Below the pieces are notes generated by a model. It saw only the letters and a list, made by a program, of their open reading frames with translations, searched no databases and had not been told where the DNA came from. Positions 36,850 through 45,223 of a stretch of DNA of 64,000 nt are shown here, piece after piece. Position 1 is the stretch's first letter, and the number at the start of each line of letters is the position of its first letter. Both the position numbers and the translations under genes were made by a program. This DNA comes from Aquimarina aquimarini. Lineage in GTDB: Bacteria; Bacteroidota; Bacteroidia; Flavobacteriales; Flavobacteriaceae. The stretch covers positions 1 through 64,000 of the forward strand of contig NZ_OMKE01000023.1 in assembly GCF_900299535.1 (NCBI RefSeq). The letters run 5' to 3'.

Positions 36850-37896
36850 ATGAAGAATAGTATAATTTTAGTCAGTTCATTTTTAGCATGTTGTTGCGGA
36901 ACTTCGCATAATTCTAAAACTAATAATATAAAATCAGATGTTAATTCTGAGATCAAAACTGAATCTGCTACTACTTATGCAGAGAGTATTAGTCCAGAAG
37001 AGTTAAAAACGTACTTATATACTTTTGCTGGAGATGAGTTTGAAGGTAGAGATACGGGAGAGCCAGGTCAGAAAAAAGCGGCTGAATACCTAAAAGAGCA
37101 ATACAAAAAAATGGGGATTCCTTCTCCATTAGGAGGGGATGATTATTATCAAGAAATACCAGAAAGTTATTTTAGAGGAGGAATCAAATCATCTGAAAAT
37201 GTATTAGCGTTTATAGAGGGTACAGAAAAACCAGAGGAGATTGTAGTGCTTTCTGCACACTATGACCATGTAGGTATTGATCAAAAAGGAAATATATATA
37301 ATGGGGCAGATGATGATGGATCAGGAACTGTAAGTTTATTAGAAATTGCTCAAGCTTTTATGAAAGCAAAGAAAGATGGAGTAGGGCCAAAAAGATCTAT
37401 TCTGTTTTTACATGTCACTGGTGAAGAAAAAGGGTTATATGGCTCAAAATTCTATACAGAAAACCCTGTTTTTCCTTTAAAAAATACTGTGACAGACCTT
37501 AATATTGATATGATAGGTAGGATTGATGAGAAGCATGAAGGTGATGATGCTAGTAATTATGTATATCTTATCGGTAGTGATCGATTGAGTACAGAATTAC
37601 ACGAGATTAGCGAAAAAGTAAATAAGGAGTATACCAAGTTGAATTTGGATTATACATTTAATGCAAAGAATGATCCGAATCGTTTTTATTTTAGAAGTGA
37701 TCACTATAATTTTGCAAAACATAATATTCCTATCATATTTTATTTTAATGGAGTTCATGAAGATTACCATAAACCAACAGATACACCTGATAAGATAGCA
37801 TATGATCTTTTGGCTAAACGTGCCCAATTAGTGTTTTATACCGCATGGGAAGTAGCGAATAGAAAGGAGAGAATTGTTGTTGATAAAGCTGAATAA
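36850..37896 (+). CDS. M28 family zinc metallopeptidase, lipoprotein
   Basis: The 348-residue protein starts with a lipoprotein signal (FLACCC; the first Cys after LA is the likely lipid site). The M28 aminopeptidase domain has metal ligands in LSAHYDHVG, GADDDGSG, the acidic pair in HVTGEEKGLYGS and DHYNFAKHNIPIIFYF, with a final His in HEDYHKPTDTPDK. It would cleave N-terminal residues from peptides outside the cytoplasm. It lies between two minus-strand tRNA genes and has its own terminator. Confidence 0.92.
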   Translation: MKNSIILVSSFLACCCGTSHNSKTNNIKSDVNSEIKTESATTYAESISPEELKTYLYTFAGDEFEGRDTGEPGQKKAAEYLKEQYKKMGIPSPLGGDDYYQEIPESYFRGGIKSSENVLAFIEGTEKPEEIVVLSAHYDHVGIDQKGNIYNGADDDGSGTVSLLEIAQAFMKAKKDGVGPKRSILFLHVTGEEKGLYGSKFYTENPVFPLKNTVTDLNIDMIGRIDEKHEGDDASNYVYLIGSDRLSTELHEISEKVNKEYTKLNLDYTFNAKNDPNRFYFRSDHYNFAKHNIPIIFYFNGVHEDYHKPTDTPDKIAYDLLAKRAQLVFYTAWEVANRKERIVVDKAE

Positions 37897-37930
37897 TAAT
37901 AAAATAGATTATTATTTAAAGATGAGATAC

Positions 37931-37960
37931 AAAAAAAGCCCTTTTATTAAAAGGGCTTTT
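37931..37960 (+). terminator. Bidirectional terminator between the M28 gene and tRNA-His
   Basis: A 12-base stem (AAAAGCCCTTTT / AAAAGGGCTTTT, partly shared) is flanked by A and T runs, so it can stop both the peptidase message and the converging tRNA-His transcript. Confidence 0.82.
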
Positions 37961-37965
37961 ACAAT

Positions 37966-38041
37966 GGGTGGAAGATCGGTTTCGAACCGACGACCTCCTG
38001 AACCACAATCAGGCGCTCTAACCAGCTGAGCTACAACCACC
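37966..38041 (-). tRNA. tRNA-His (anticodon GTG)
   Basis: The minus strand gives a cloverleaf with the extra 5' G paired to the discriminator C, D-arm GCTCAGCTGGTTAGAGC, anticodon arm CTGATTGTGGTTCAG with GTG, and T-arm CGGTTCGAAACCG. CCA is not encoded. Confidence 0.95.
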
Positions 38042-38057
38042 ATTTGATTTCAGGGTG

Positions 38058-38088
38058 CAAAAATAAAGGATTTCTTCATATCTGCAAA
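38058..38088 (-). promoter_or_regulatory. tRNA-His promoter
   Basis: TTTG (38085-38088), a 19-base spacer and TATTTTTG (38058-38065) on the minus strand, then CACCCTG at the start of transcription. Spacing is ideal for the Bacteroidota sigma factor. Confidence 0.75.
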
Positions 38089-38100
38089 CTTTTTTTTGAA

Positions 38101-38817
38101 TTAAATTAAATCAAAAATAGAATTCACTGCTACAGAGCGTTCTACAGTGAACCCTTCTGCATAAGAAACACCTATTATTCTGCCTAAATCGGCAGCTCTA
38201 TATGTTATACTGTCCAAAAAATTTCTACTTGATATAGGAGTAGAAGGTTCCTCGCTGTCTATGTTATAAAACTGAGAAGTATATGCCATTACGCTTTCTA
38301 CCTTTTTATCAATATGGTTACTTATGTCTACTACAAAGTCAGGTTCAATATTCATCCATTGAATATAATGATATACGTGTTCGGGTCTCCAAGGTTCTTG
38401 CGCAATTCCATTAAGACTAGTTTCAATTTTTTTTAACCCTGATAGAAAACAGGAATCACTAGTTAGTTTACTTCCTTTGCCATGATCAATATGACGATCT
38501 GTTATAGCATTACAAAGCACGATATCAGGCTTGTATTTTCTTAATATTTTTATTATTTCTAATTGATGGTGTTGATCGTTGGTAAAAAATCCGTCTTTAA
38601 ACCCCAGATTTTCACGAACATCAACTCCTAAGATTTCAGCAGCTTTTTTTGCTTCTTGATCTCTAATTTCGGGAGTGCCTCTTGTTCCTAGTTCGCCTCT
38701 TGTAAGGTCAAGTATTCCTGCTTTTTTTCCAGCAGCAATCTCTTTAGATAGTGTGCCAGAACAACTTAATTCTACATCATCGGGATGTGCTCCTATTGCT
38801 AGAATGTCTAATTTCAT
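38101..38817 (-). CDS. bshB1: Bacillithiol biosynthesis deacetylase BshB1
   Basis: BshB1 removes the acetyl group of GlcNAc-malate in the second step of bacillithiol synthesis. The 238-residue LmbE-type enzyme has the metal motif GAHPDDVE (about residues 8-15), GTRGT, and the HIDH pair (about 119-122) that supplies the third zinc ligand. A transsulfuration enzyme that could supply cysteine for the last step lies 83 bases upstream on the same strand. bshA and bshC are not in the window. Confidence 0.93.
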   Translation of the reverse strand: MKLDILAIGAHPDDVELSCSGTLSKEIAAGKKAGILDLTRGELGTRGTPEIRDQEAKKAAEILGVDVRENLGFKDGFFTNDQHHQLEIIKILRKYKPDIVLCNAITDRHIDHGKGSKLTSDSCFLSGLKKIETSLNGIAQEPWRPEHVYHYIQWMNIEPDFVVDISNHIDKKVESVMAYTSQFYNIDSEEPSTPISSRNFLDSITYRAADLGRIIGVSYAEGFTVERSVAVNSIFDLI

Positions 38818-38900
38818 CTAGTGTATATTTGTTGTTTTTTAATTGTATGATAAAGTATAGTTAATCATTTTTAGGTACGTGGGTAACCTAATGTATAATC

Positions 38901-40070
38901 TTAATGTTTAAACTCAAGTGTTTTTACTTTTTCTATAGCTTGCTGTATGTCATGTATAAGGTCTTCTTTTTCTTCGATACCTACACTTAGTCGTAATAAT
39001 CCATCTTTTATTCCTTGTAAATTACGTTCTTTTTGAGAAAGTAGTGCATGAGAGGTAAGATGTGGTGATAAGATTGTACTTTCTACACCAGCAAGGCTCA
39101 TAGAGCTTTTGATGAGTTGTAATTCTTTTTGAAATTGTTTGGCATCTAATCCTTCTTTGAGTTCAAAAGAAAGCATTCCGCCATATCCTTTCATTTGTTT
39201 TTTTGCAATCTCATGATCAGGATGAGATTTTAATCCAGGGTAGTATACAGCAGAAATATCAGGATGTTTTTTTAGCCATTTGGCAATTTTTAGAGCATTT
39301 TTATTCTGTTGTTTTACTCTGATACCTAAAGTTTTGATACTTCTTTCTAGCATCCATACGGTAAAATCGCTCAAACTACCTCCAAAATTTTTGGCGACTT
39401 GAAAAATCTGATCAATATTTTTTTCTGTAGCAATTACTGCTCCTGCCAGAATATCACTATGACCACCTAGGTACTTAGTAGCAGAATGTAGTATGATGTC
39501 TATTCCCAGTTCAATTGGGTTTTGATTTACAGGAGAAGCAAAAGTATTGTCGATGATAGTAGTGATACCATTTTCTTTGGCCAAACTTCCTATTTTTTTT
39601 ATATCAGTGATAGTGAGTAAAGGGTTAGAAGGTGTTTCTAGATAGATAACTTTTGTATTTGGTTGTATTTTTTGTTTAAACCCTTCTAGATCTTGAGTAT
39701 CAGTATAAGAATACTCTATTCCATGTTTTTTAAATTCTTCATTGACAAGGTTGGCAGTACCTCCGTATAGTGTGCGTTGTAGTATAATATGATCTCCTTG
39801 TTGTAGAAAAGCAAATAATGTAGTGCTTATTGCTGCCATGCCGCTTCCAAAAATTAAAGAAGATTCCCCTTTTTCAAGTTTTGCTATTTTTTTACATAAT
39901 GCTTCTTGATTGGGGGTATTAAAATACCTTGGGTAACGTTTGGTTTCTACACCTTCAAAGGCATAAGAGGTAGACAGGTATATAGGAGATATTACTCCTT
40001 TGAATTGTTGATCCTGAATTTCACCCAGATGTGTGCAAATGGTATTAAAACCTATATTTTTTGTATTCAT
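38901..40070 (-). CDS. PLP-dependent transsulfuration enzyme (cystathionine synthase/lyase family)
   Basis: The 389-residue protein is a Cys/Met-metabolism PLP enzyme. The cofactor Lys lies in HSATKYLGGHSD (about residue 200), and FGSGMAAIS, the YGGT turn and LETPSNPLL stretches are typical. It starts FNTICTHLGE, the usual opening. Cystathionine gamma-synthase, beta/gamma-lyase and O-acetylhomoserine sulfhydrylase share these features, so the reaction is open. Co-direction with bshB1 suggests a link to cysteine and bacillithiol supply (inference). Confidence 0.88.
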   Translation of the reverse strand: MNTKNIGFNTICTHLGEIQDQQFKGVISPIYLSTSYAFEGVETKRYPRYFNTPNQEALCKKIAKLEKGESSLIFGSGMAAISTTLFAFLQQGDHIILQRTLYGGTANLVNEEFKKHGIEYSYTDTQDLEGFKQKIQPNTKVIYLETPSNPLLTITDIKKIGSLAKENGITTIIDNTFASPVNQNPIELGIDIILHSATKYLGGHSDILAGAVIATEKNIDQIFQVAKNFGGSLSDFTVWMLERSIKTLGIRVKQQNKNALKIAKWLKKHPDISAVYYPGLKSHPDHEIAKKQMKGYGGMLSFELKEGLDAKQFQKELQLIKSSMSLAGVESTILSPHLTSHALLSQKERNLQGIKDGLLRLSVGIEEKEDLIHDIQQAIEKVKTLEFKH

Positions 40071-40192
40071 GATTTGATGCTAAATACTAATGTTATCGCA
40101 TCTAAATTAAGGTATTCATAAGAAAATCAGATATGATTTAACAGATTATATGGTAGATAATATGTTTTTTATGAGCAATAAGTTCTGTAAAA

Positions 40193-42427
40193 TTATAACA
40201 TTTTGACTTTAGAGATGTTTCTCATTATAGTCTGAAAAAATTGTTGGGTATCATAAGGTTTGATAATAACATCATTCATGCCTACAGATAAGGCTTGACT
40301 TCTGATTTCTCCTTCTTCTACCGCAGTCAAAGCTATTATGGGGATAGTTGCATTAAAAGTACGTATAACTTTGGTGGCTTCTAGACCATTCATCTCTGGC
40401 ATATTGATATCCATTAATACCAAGTCGAATTTTTCATCTTTTAACATTTCGATAGCGCTCATCCCATTACTGGCAATATTACAGGTGTATCCTTTTTTCT
40501 TTAGAATATTCTGAGTTACAATTTGGTTGATTCTATTATCATCAACAATAAGAACATAAAAATTACTTGTACCAATACTTAGGTTCTCTCCAGTGTTTAA
40601 AGAGTTTTCTTGTTCTCTAACAGCTTTTAAATAGAAAAGATCAAAATAGAACTCAGAACCTTTGTTTTCTGCACTATTAATGAAGATTTCACTATTATGT
40701 AAATGAATTAATTTTTTTACAATTGCTAATCCAAGTCCAGTTCCTTCATATTCTTGATTTTCATTTTTTACCTGTGCAAAATTATCAAAAATAGTTTGTT
40801 GCTTGTTTTCAGGTATTCCAATACCATCATCTTTTATAATAAAACGTAATAAATACCCTTGGTTTTCACAATCTATACATTTTACAGTAATCCAGATATT
40901 CCCATCTTTAGTAAACTTCAAAGCATTACCAATTAGATTTATAAGGATTTGAGATAATCTAACAGAATCACCGAGTAATGTAGTATCTATTCTTTTATCG
41001 ATATCAATATGAACAGTATTGGCATTACTTTTTTGTTTTGCATGAAGTGAATTTACAATTCCTTCAATTAATGTTCTAATATCAAAAGATACTTTCTCTA
41101 GCTTAACTTCATTGGTTTCTATTTTGCTTAATTGTAATACATCGTTAATTAAAGCTAAAAGGTAATCTCCCGAGAATTTTAAAGATTCTAGGTACTCATT
41201 TGTTTTCTTTTTATCAGGATTTTCCATCAATAAAGAGGTAAGGCCTATCACACCATATAAAGGTGTTCTAAGTTCATGACTTACTGTAGAGATAAACTGA
41301 GATTTTAATGTAGATACTTGTTCAGCGGTTTCTTTAGCACCAATGAGTTCTTTGTTTTTATCAAGCAGGTCATTGTTAAGTCTTTTCTTTTGTATGTTAT
41401 TTTTGTAAGAACTTATCAAAAAGGCAAGAGATATTAAGATTAGGATTATACCTAAGATAATACTGATTCTCCATTTTAAGACTTCTGATTCACTTTCTTT
41501 TTGTTCTGATTCAGCCTTTTTAGCTCTTTTTTCTAATAAATCAACCTCATATTTTATATTGGCACGTCTAAGTTCTTTTAACTTTTTGTGGTCATTAGCC
41601 ATCAAAATGTTCTGAAACTGTTTCTTTTGATAAATATATGCGTTTTGAAAGTTGTCTTGCTTTCTATATAATTCTGATTTTGTTTCATAAGAAGAGGCTA
41701 ATTCTTCGTAAAATTGAGAAATAAGCTCATCGTTATTTTCTTTATTCTTAGTTTCTCCGTTTGCATATGAAATAGCTTGATCTGTATATTCCTCTGCTTT
41801 TTGAAATCTTCTAACACTCAAAAAATATTTTCCTAAAAGACCATTGAGCTTTGTTTTGACAAGGTTAGATGAGTTTTTATGAATTAATTTTCTTGCAGGT
41901 GCCAAGTATTCATATGAACTATCAAAATCATGTCTAGAAATATAATACTCCCCAAGATTAAGTAGGGGTTGTATCATTCTTGAAGTATCTTTTAACTCTA
42001 TTGCATATTCATAAGATTTCTTATAGTATTCTACCCCTTTTTTACGGGTGAGATTGTGTTTGGTAAATACGCGCGCTAAATTATTATATAGATCAGTTTC
42101 TAGGGTCTTGCTTTTAGAGCTTTTGGCATAAGTCAATGCTTTACGATAATTTTTTCGGGCTTTATTATCATCTTCACTGGTCTCATAATTCTTAGCTATA
42201 ATATTATAGATATGACCTAAACTCTTGTCATCATTGTTGTACAGGGCATTTTGAAGAGCTGCGTTGGCAATTTCAATAGATTGCTCATATTTATATTCTT
42301 CCTGTAATTTTTCAGCTTTTTCTATATAGGATTGAATGCTATCTGAGACTTGAATAGACTGAGAATGCATGGATAGGGTGAAACTTATTATAAATAAGGT
42401 GGTTATATGTTGAATTTTGTTTTTCAA
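40193..42427 (-). CDS. Hybrid sensor histidine kinase with TPR sensor
   Basis: The 744-residue protein has a signal sequence, a periplasmic domain of tetratricopeptide repeats (about 35-285), a coiled linker, a membrane helix (about 325-347), HisKA with FISTVSHELRTPLYG (about 389), HATPase (NLIGNALKFTKDG, DDGIGIP, GTGLGLAIVK) and a C-terminal receiver with acceptor Asp in LVLMDINMPEMNG. This all-in-one layout is frequent in Bacteroidota. No partner output gene is adjacent; the signal is unknown. Confidence 0.92.
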   Translation of the reverse strand: MKNKIQHITTLFIISFTLSMHSQSIQVSDSIQSYIEKAEKLQEEYKYEQSIEIANAALQNALYNNDDKSLGHIYNIIAKNYETSEDDNKARKNYRKALTYAKSSKSKTLETDLYNNLARVFTKHNLTRKKGVEYYKKSYEYAIELKDTSRMIQPLLNLGEYYISRHDFDSSYEYLAPARKLIHKNSSNLVKTKLNGLLGKYFLSVRRFQKAEEYTDQAISYANGETKNKENNDELISQFYEELASSYETKSELYRKQDNFQNAYIYQKKQFQNILMANDHKKLKELRRANIKYEVDLLEKRAKKAESEQKESESEVLKWRISIILGIILILISLAFLISSYKNNIQKKRLNNDLLDKNKELIGAKETAEQVSTLKSQFISTVSHELRTPLYGVIGLTSLLMENPDKKKTNEYLESLKFSGDYLLALINDVLQLSKIETNEVKLEKVSFDIRTLIEGIVNSLHAKQKSNANTVHIDIDKRIDTTLLGDSVRLSQILINLIGNALKFTKDGNIWITVKCIDCENQGYLLRFIIKDDGIGIPENKQQTIFDNFAQVKNENQEYEGTGLGLAIVKKLIHLHNSEIFINSAENKGSEFYFDLFYLKAVREQENSLNTGENLSIGTSNFYVLIVDDNRINQIVTQNILKKKGYTCNIASNGMSAIEMLKDEKFDLVLMDINMPEMNGLEATKVIRTFNATIPIIALTAVEEGEIRSQALSVGMNDVIIKPYDTQQFFQTIMRNISKVKML

Positions 42428-42653
42428 CTCGCAATAATTCTTAATTTAATTACATTGACGAAAATACAAAAATAGATTTAACATAGTGTAATTCACCGTA
42501 AAAAAAGTGCTATTTATCCGTAATTCTTGTAGGTGAAACCTGTATTTTGTAGGAAAAACTAGAAATTTATAAGAATATAATCAATGATTGGAAAAAACTA
42601 TTCAGATATAAAAAATTAAAATTATGTAGTAATTATTGTTGTATAAGTAGATG

Positions 42654-42661
42654 TATATTTG
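42654..42661 (+). promoter_or_regulatory. -7 box of the peroxiredoxin promoter
   Basis: TATATTTG is followed by CGGTG, placing the transcription start about 40 bases before the start codon. A -33 element at the right spacing is not evident. Confidence 0.5.
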
Positions 42662-42708
42662 CGGTGTGAAAAATTAATCAATATATAAATTTTAAAAAAA
42701 CAAAAAAT

Positions 42709-43347
42709 ATGGCATTTGTAGGTAAAAAATTTCCAAATCTTGATGTTGATGCAATGAATGATATGGGAGATACTTTTAAACTTAATGTTTTAGAAGAAGC
42801 TAAAAACAAAAAGAAAAAAGTATTACTTTTTTGGTACCCAAAGGATTTTACATTTGTTTGTCCAACAGAATTACATGCTTTTCAAGAAGCATTACAAGAA
42901 TTTGAAAAAAGAGATACTATCGTAATTGGTGCTTCTTGTGATACTCCAGAAGTGCATTTTGCATGGTTAAATACTTCAAAGGATAATGGAGGTATAGAAG
43001 GAGTAACATACCCTATTTTGGCAGATTCTAATCGTAATTTATCTAGTACTTTAGGTATTTTGGATATCGCAAACGAAACATATAACGAAGAAACAGGAGT
43101 TGTAACTGTAGAAGGTGATAATGTAACATACCGTGCAACATACTTAATTGATGAAGAAGGTACTGTTTTTCATGAAGGTATAAACCATATGCCAGTAGGA
43201 AGAAATGTAGCTGAGTTTTTAAGACTGATAGATGCGTATGCACACGTACAAAAAAATGGAGAAGTTTGTCCAGCTAACTGGGAAGAAGGAAAAGATGCAA
43301 TGAATGCTGATAGAAAAGGAGTAGCTTCTTATTTGGCAGCACATTAA
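42709..43347 (+). CDS. Typical 2-Cys peroxiredoxin (AhpC/Prx)
   Basis: The 212-residue peroxidase reduces hydrogen peroxide and organic peroxides. Peroxidatic Cys lies in FVCPTEL (about residue 51) and resolving Cys in EVCPANWEEG (about 182), with the conserved Pro/Thr and a downstream Arg. A thioredoxin gene follows after a hairpin terminator, and a thiol peroxidase lies a little further on; together they form a peroxide-defence block. Confidence 0.95.
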   Translation: MAFVGKKFPNLDVDAMNDMGDTFKLNVLEEAKNKKKKVLLFWYPKDFTFVCPTELHAFQEALQEFEKRDTIVIGASCDTPEVHFAWLNTSKDNGGIEGVTYPILADSNRNLSSTLGILDIANETYNEETGVVTVEGDNVTYRATYLIDEEGTVFHEGINHMPVGRNVAEFLRLIDAYAHVQKNGEVCPANWEEGKDAMNADRKGVASYLAAH

Positions 43348-43361
43348 TTAATAACCTTATT

Positions 43362-43397
43362 GAAAACAATTCAACGTGTACTCGTTGAATTGTTTTC
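43362..43397 (+). terminator. Stem-loop after the peroxiredoxin gene
   Basis: A perfect 15-base stem (GAAAACAATTCAACG / CGTTGAATTGTTTTC) with a six-base loop lies before the thioredoxin gene. It lacks a strong T run after the stem, so it may partly attenuate or stabilise the message. Confidence 0.65.
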
Positions 43398-43421
43398 TCC
43401 ATCATTTTAATCCAAAATAAT

Positions 43422-43736
43422 ATGTTACAAGAATTAGAAACAGACAGTTTGTCTCAATTAGTTCAGGATAATGATACAGTTATCGTACAATACTCAGCGA
43501 CATGGTGTGGTAACTGTCGTATTATGAAACCAAAATTTAAGAAATTGGCTTCAGAAAATGACAATGTTACTTTTGTTATTGTTGATGCAGAAAAATATCC
43601 TGACTCTAGAAAATTAGCAACTGTAGATAATCTTCCTACGTTTGCAACTTTCAAAAAAGGAGCTTTTGTAAATCAAATTCAAACGAATAAATTTGATGTT
43701 CTTAAAGAATTAGTAGATGAAGTTACCAGTAATTAA
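43422..43736 (+). CDS. Thioredoxin-family protein with CGNC active site
   Basis: The 104-residue single-domain thioredoxin fold has active site WCGNC (about residues 29-33) rather than the standard WCGPC; Asn in place of Pro alters the redox potential. The cis-Pro region LPTFATF is normal. It lies between a peroxiredoxin and DUF6952, overlapping DUF6952 by 20 bases, so it is likely the dedicated reductant of the neighbouring peroxidases (inference). Confidence 0.9.
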   Translation: MLQELETDSLSQLVQDNDTVIVQYSATWCGNCRIMKPKFKKLASENDNVTFVIVDAEKYPDSRKLATVDNLPTFATFKKGAFVNQIQTNKFDVLKELVDEVTSN

Positions 43737-43974
43737 GCACCTTACTAGTTTTATAGAAGAAAACGACGAAGATTTTGTGGTAGAAACTATAGAAACTCTA
43801 GAAGCACTCACAGAAGTACCTTCTTTAAAAGATGAAGAATTAGATGTCATTGGTGAATTGATCTCTAATATGTATGGAGCGTTAGAGGTTGATAAAATGA
43901 TAAAAGAAGGAACTCCTAAAAAAGAAGCTCTTAATAGCTTTATGAAAAGAGTCCTTGGCTCAATTGACACTTGA
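43717..43974 (+). CDS. DUF6952 family small protein
   Basis: The 85-residue acidic helical protein matches the flavobacterial DUF6952 family, which recurs after thioredoxin genes. It starts 20 bases inside the thioredoxin gene, so the two are translationally coupled. There are no cysteines or membrane helices. It may be a partner of the thioredoxin, but its function is unknown. Confidence 0.8.
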   Translation: MKLPVIKHLTSFIEENDEDFVVETIETLEALTEVPSLKDEELDVIGELISNMYGALEVDKMIKEGTPKKEALNSFMKRVLGSIDT

Positions 43975-43982
43975 AAAACATA

Positions 43983-44017
43983 AAAAAAACCTTCTAAGTT
44001 CTCTAGAAGGTTTTTTT
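43983..44017 (+). terminator. Intrinsic terminator after the thioredoxin/DUF6952 genes
   Basis: A 12-base stem (AAAAACCTTCTA / TAGAAGGTTTTT) with a seven-base loop and T run ends the thioredoxin-DUF6952 transcript. Confidence 0.9.
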
Positions 44018-44279
44018 AATTTTGCTACATCTTTAAGAATAAGGCAAGCATTTATTGCTTTTTTGATCAAAATAAAAAGCACAATACCTGTACTCAATCC
44101 AAACTTTATTAAGTTGATAGTAATGTATTATAAAGCATAAGCAGATTAAAAAAGGATAGCAGAGATCAATTTCTATTATGAATTGATAAAAAATAAAATC
44201 ACTTCTTTAATTAAAATGCTCGATATTATGATATAATCTTATTAATTTTAGGGCACTAAAAAAACTCAAAATATTTATT
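44018..44279. other. Intergenic stretch before tpx
   Basis: With the terminator this gap is 305 bases. It holds no convincing gene; a 61-codon open frame here runs across the terminator and is rejected. Confidence 0.4.
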
Positions 44280-44780
44280 ATGGCTTCAATCACATTAAAA
44301 GGAAACGCAATTCATACGAGTGGGGATTTACCTAAAGTTGGGGAGAAAGCACCTGATTTTGAATTGGTAAACACGGATTTGTCAACTGCAAAATTATCTG
44401 ATTATAAAGGAAACAGAGTAGTTCTAAATGTTTTTCCGTCTGTAGACACAGGGATTTGCGCTACCTCTGTTAGAGAATTTAACAAAGAAGCTAGTAATTT
44501 ATCTAATACCAAGGTACTTTGTATTTCTCATGATTTGCCTTTTGCACAGGATCGTTTTTGTGGGGCAGAAGGATTAGAAAATGTAATTAACCATTCAGAT
44601 TTTAGAACTGGAAAATTTGGTAAGGATTATGGATTAGACATTGTAGACGGACCATTACAAGGGCTTCATTCTAGAGCGGTGATTGTTCTTGATGAAAATG
44701 GTACAGTATTGTATACAGAACAAGTACCAGAGATTGTGCAAGAGCCAGATTATATAGCGGCATTAAAAACATTATCATAA
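44280..44780 (+). CDS. tpx: Thiol peroxidase (Tpx)
   Basis: The 166-residue atypical 2-Cys peroxiredoxin has peroxidatic Cys in VDTGICATSVREF (about residue 60) and resolving Cys in FCGAEGLENV (about 94), the Tpx spacing. It reduces lipid and alkyl hydroperoxides using thioredoxin. It follows the thioredoxin genes and precedes dgkA by 7 bases. Confidence 0.95.
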   Translation: MASITLKGNAIHTSGDLPKVGEKAPDFELVNTDLSTAKLSDYKGNRVVLNVFPSVDTGICATSVREFNKEASNLSNTKVLCISHDLPFAQDRFCGAEGLENVINHSDFRTGKFGKDYGLDIVDGPLQGLHSRAVIVLDENGTVLYTEQVPEIVQEPDYIAALKTLS

Positions 44781-44787
44781 GGTATCG

Positions 44788-45156
44788 ATGAGTAAAGTTT
44801 CAAAATTTATTCTTGGCAGACTACGAGGATGTGGCTATGCTTTTAAAGGAGCTTTATTACTTATAAAAACAGAACCTAGTATACAAGTGCAATTAGGAAT
44901 TGCTGTTGTTATGACTATACTGGGTTTCTATTTTAATATTACTTCAACAGAATGGATTTTACAAATATTTGCTATAGGGTTGGTAATGAGTATAGAAGGT
45001 GTTAATACTACAGTAGAAGCTATAGCAGATTTTATTCATCCTGATTTTCATAATAAAATTGGAATTATAAAAGATATTGCGGCTGGAGCTGTTTTTATAG
45101 CAGCAATTATAGCAGTAATAATAGGAGCAATAATTTATATACCATATTTCGTTTAG
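44788..45156 (+). CDS. dgkA: Diacylglycerol/undecaprenol kinase family protein
   Basis: The 122-residue integral membrane kinase has three helices and the family catalytic motif SIEGVNTTVEAIADFI (about 70-85), with the E...NT..E...D pattern, followed by IGIIKDIAAGAV. Gram-positive members phosphorylate undecaprenol to feed cell-wall synthesis; which lipid is used here is unknown. It lies 7 bases after tpx. Confidence 0.88.
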   Translation: MSKVSKFILGRLRGCGYAFKGALLLIKTEPSIQVQLGIAVVMTILGFYFNITSTEWILQIFAIGLVMSIEGVNTTVEAIADFIHPDFHNKIGIIKDIAAGAVFIAAIIAVIIGAIIYIPYFV

Positions 45157-45197
45157 AAAATTTTTCAGGCATTTTTACGTTCCAATAGAGATATTCG

Positions 45198-45205
45198 TAT
45201 TTTTG
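45198..45205 (+). promoter_or_regulatory. -7 box of the ftsK promoter
   Basis: TATTTTTG followed by CGATA lies 18 bases before the ftsK start. No good -33 element is seen. Confidence 0.5.
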
Positions 45206-45223
45206 CGATAAGATACCCAAAAA

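Noticed and set aside
43955..44140. 61-codon open frame after DUF6952
   Set aside because: It runs through the terminator at 43983-44017 and has no family features.
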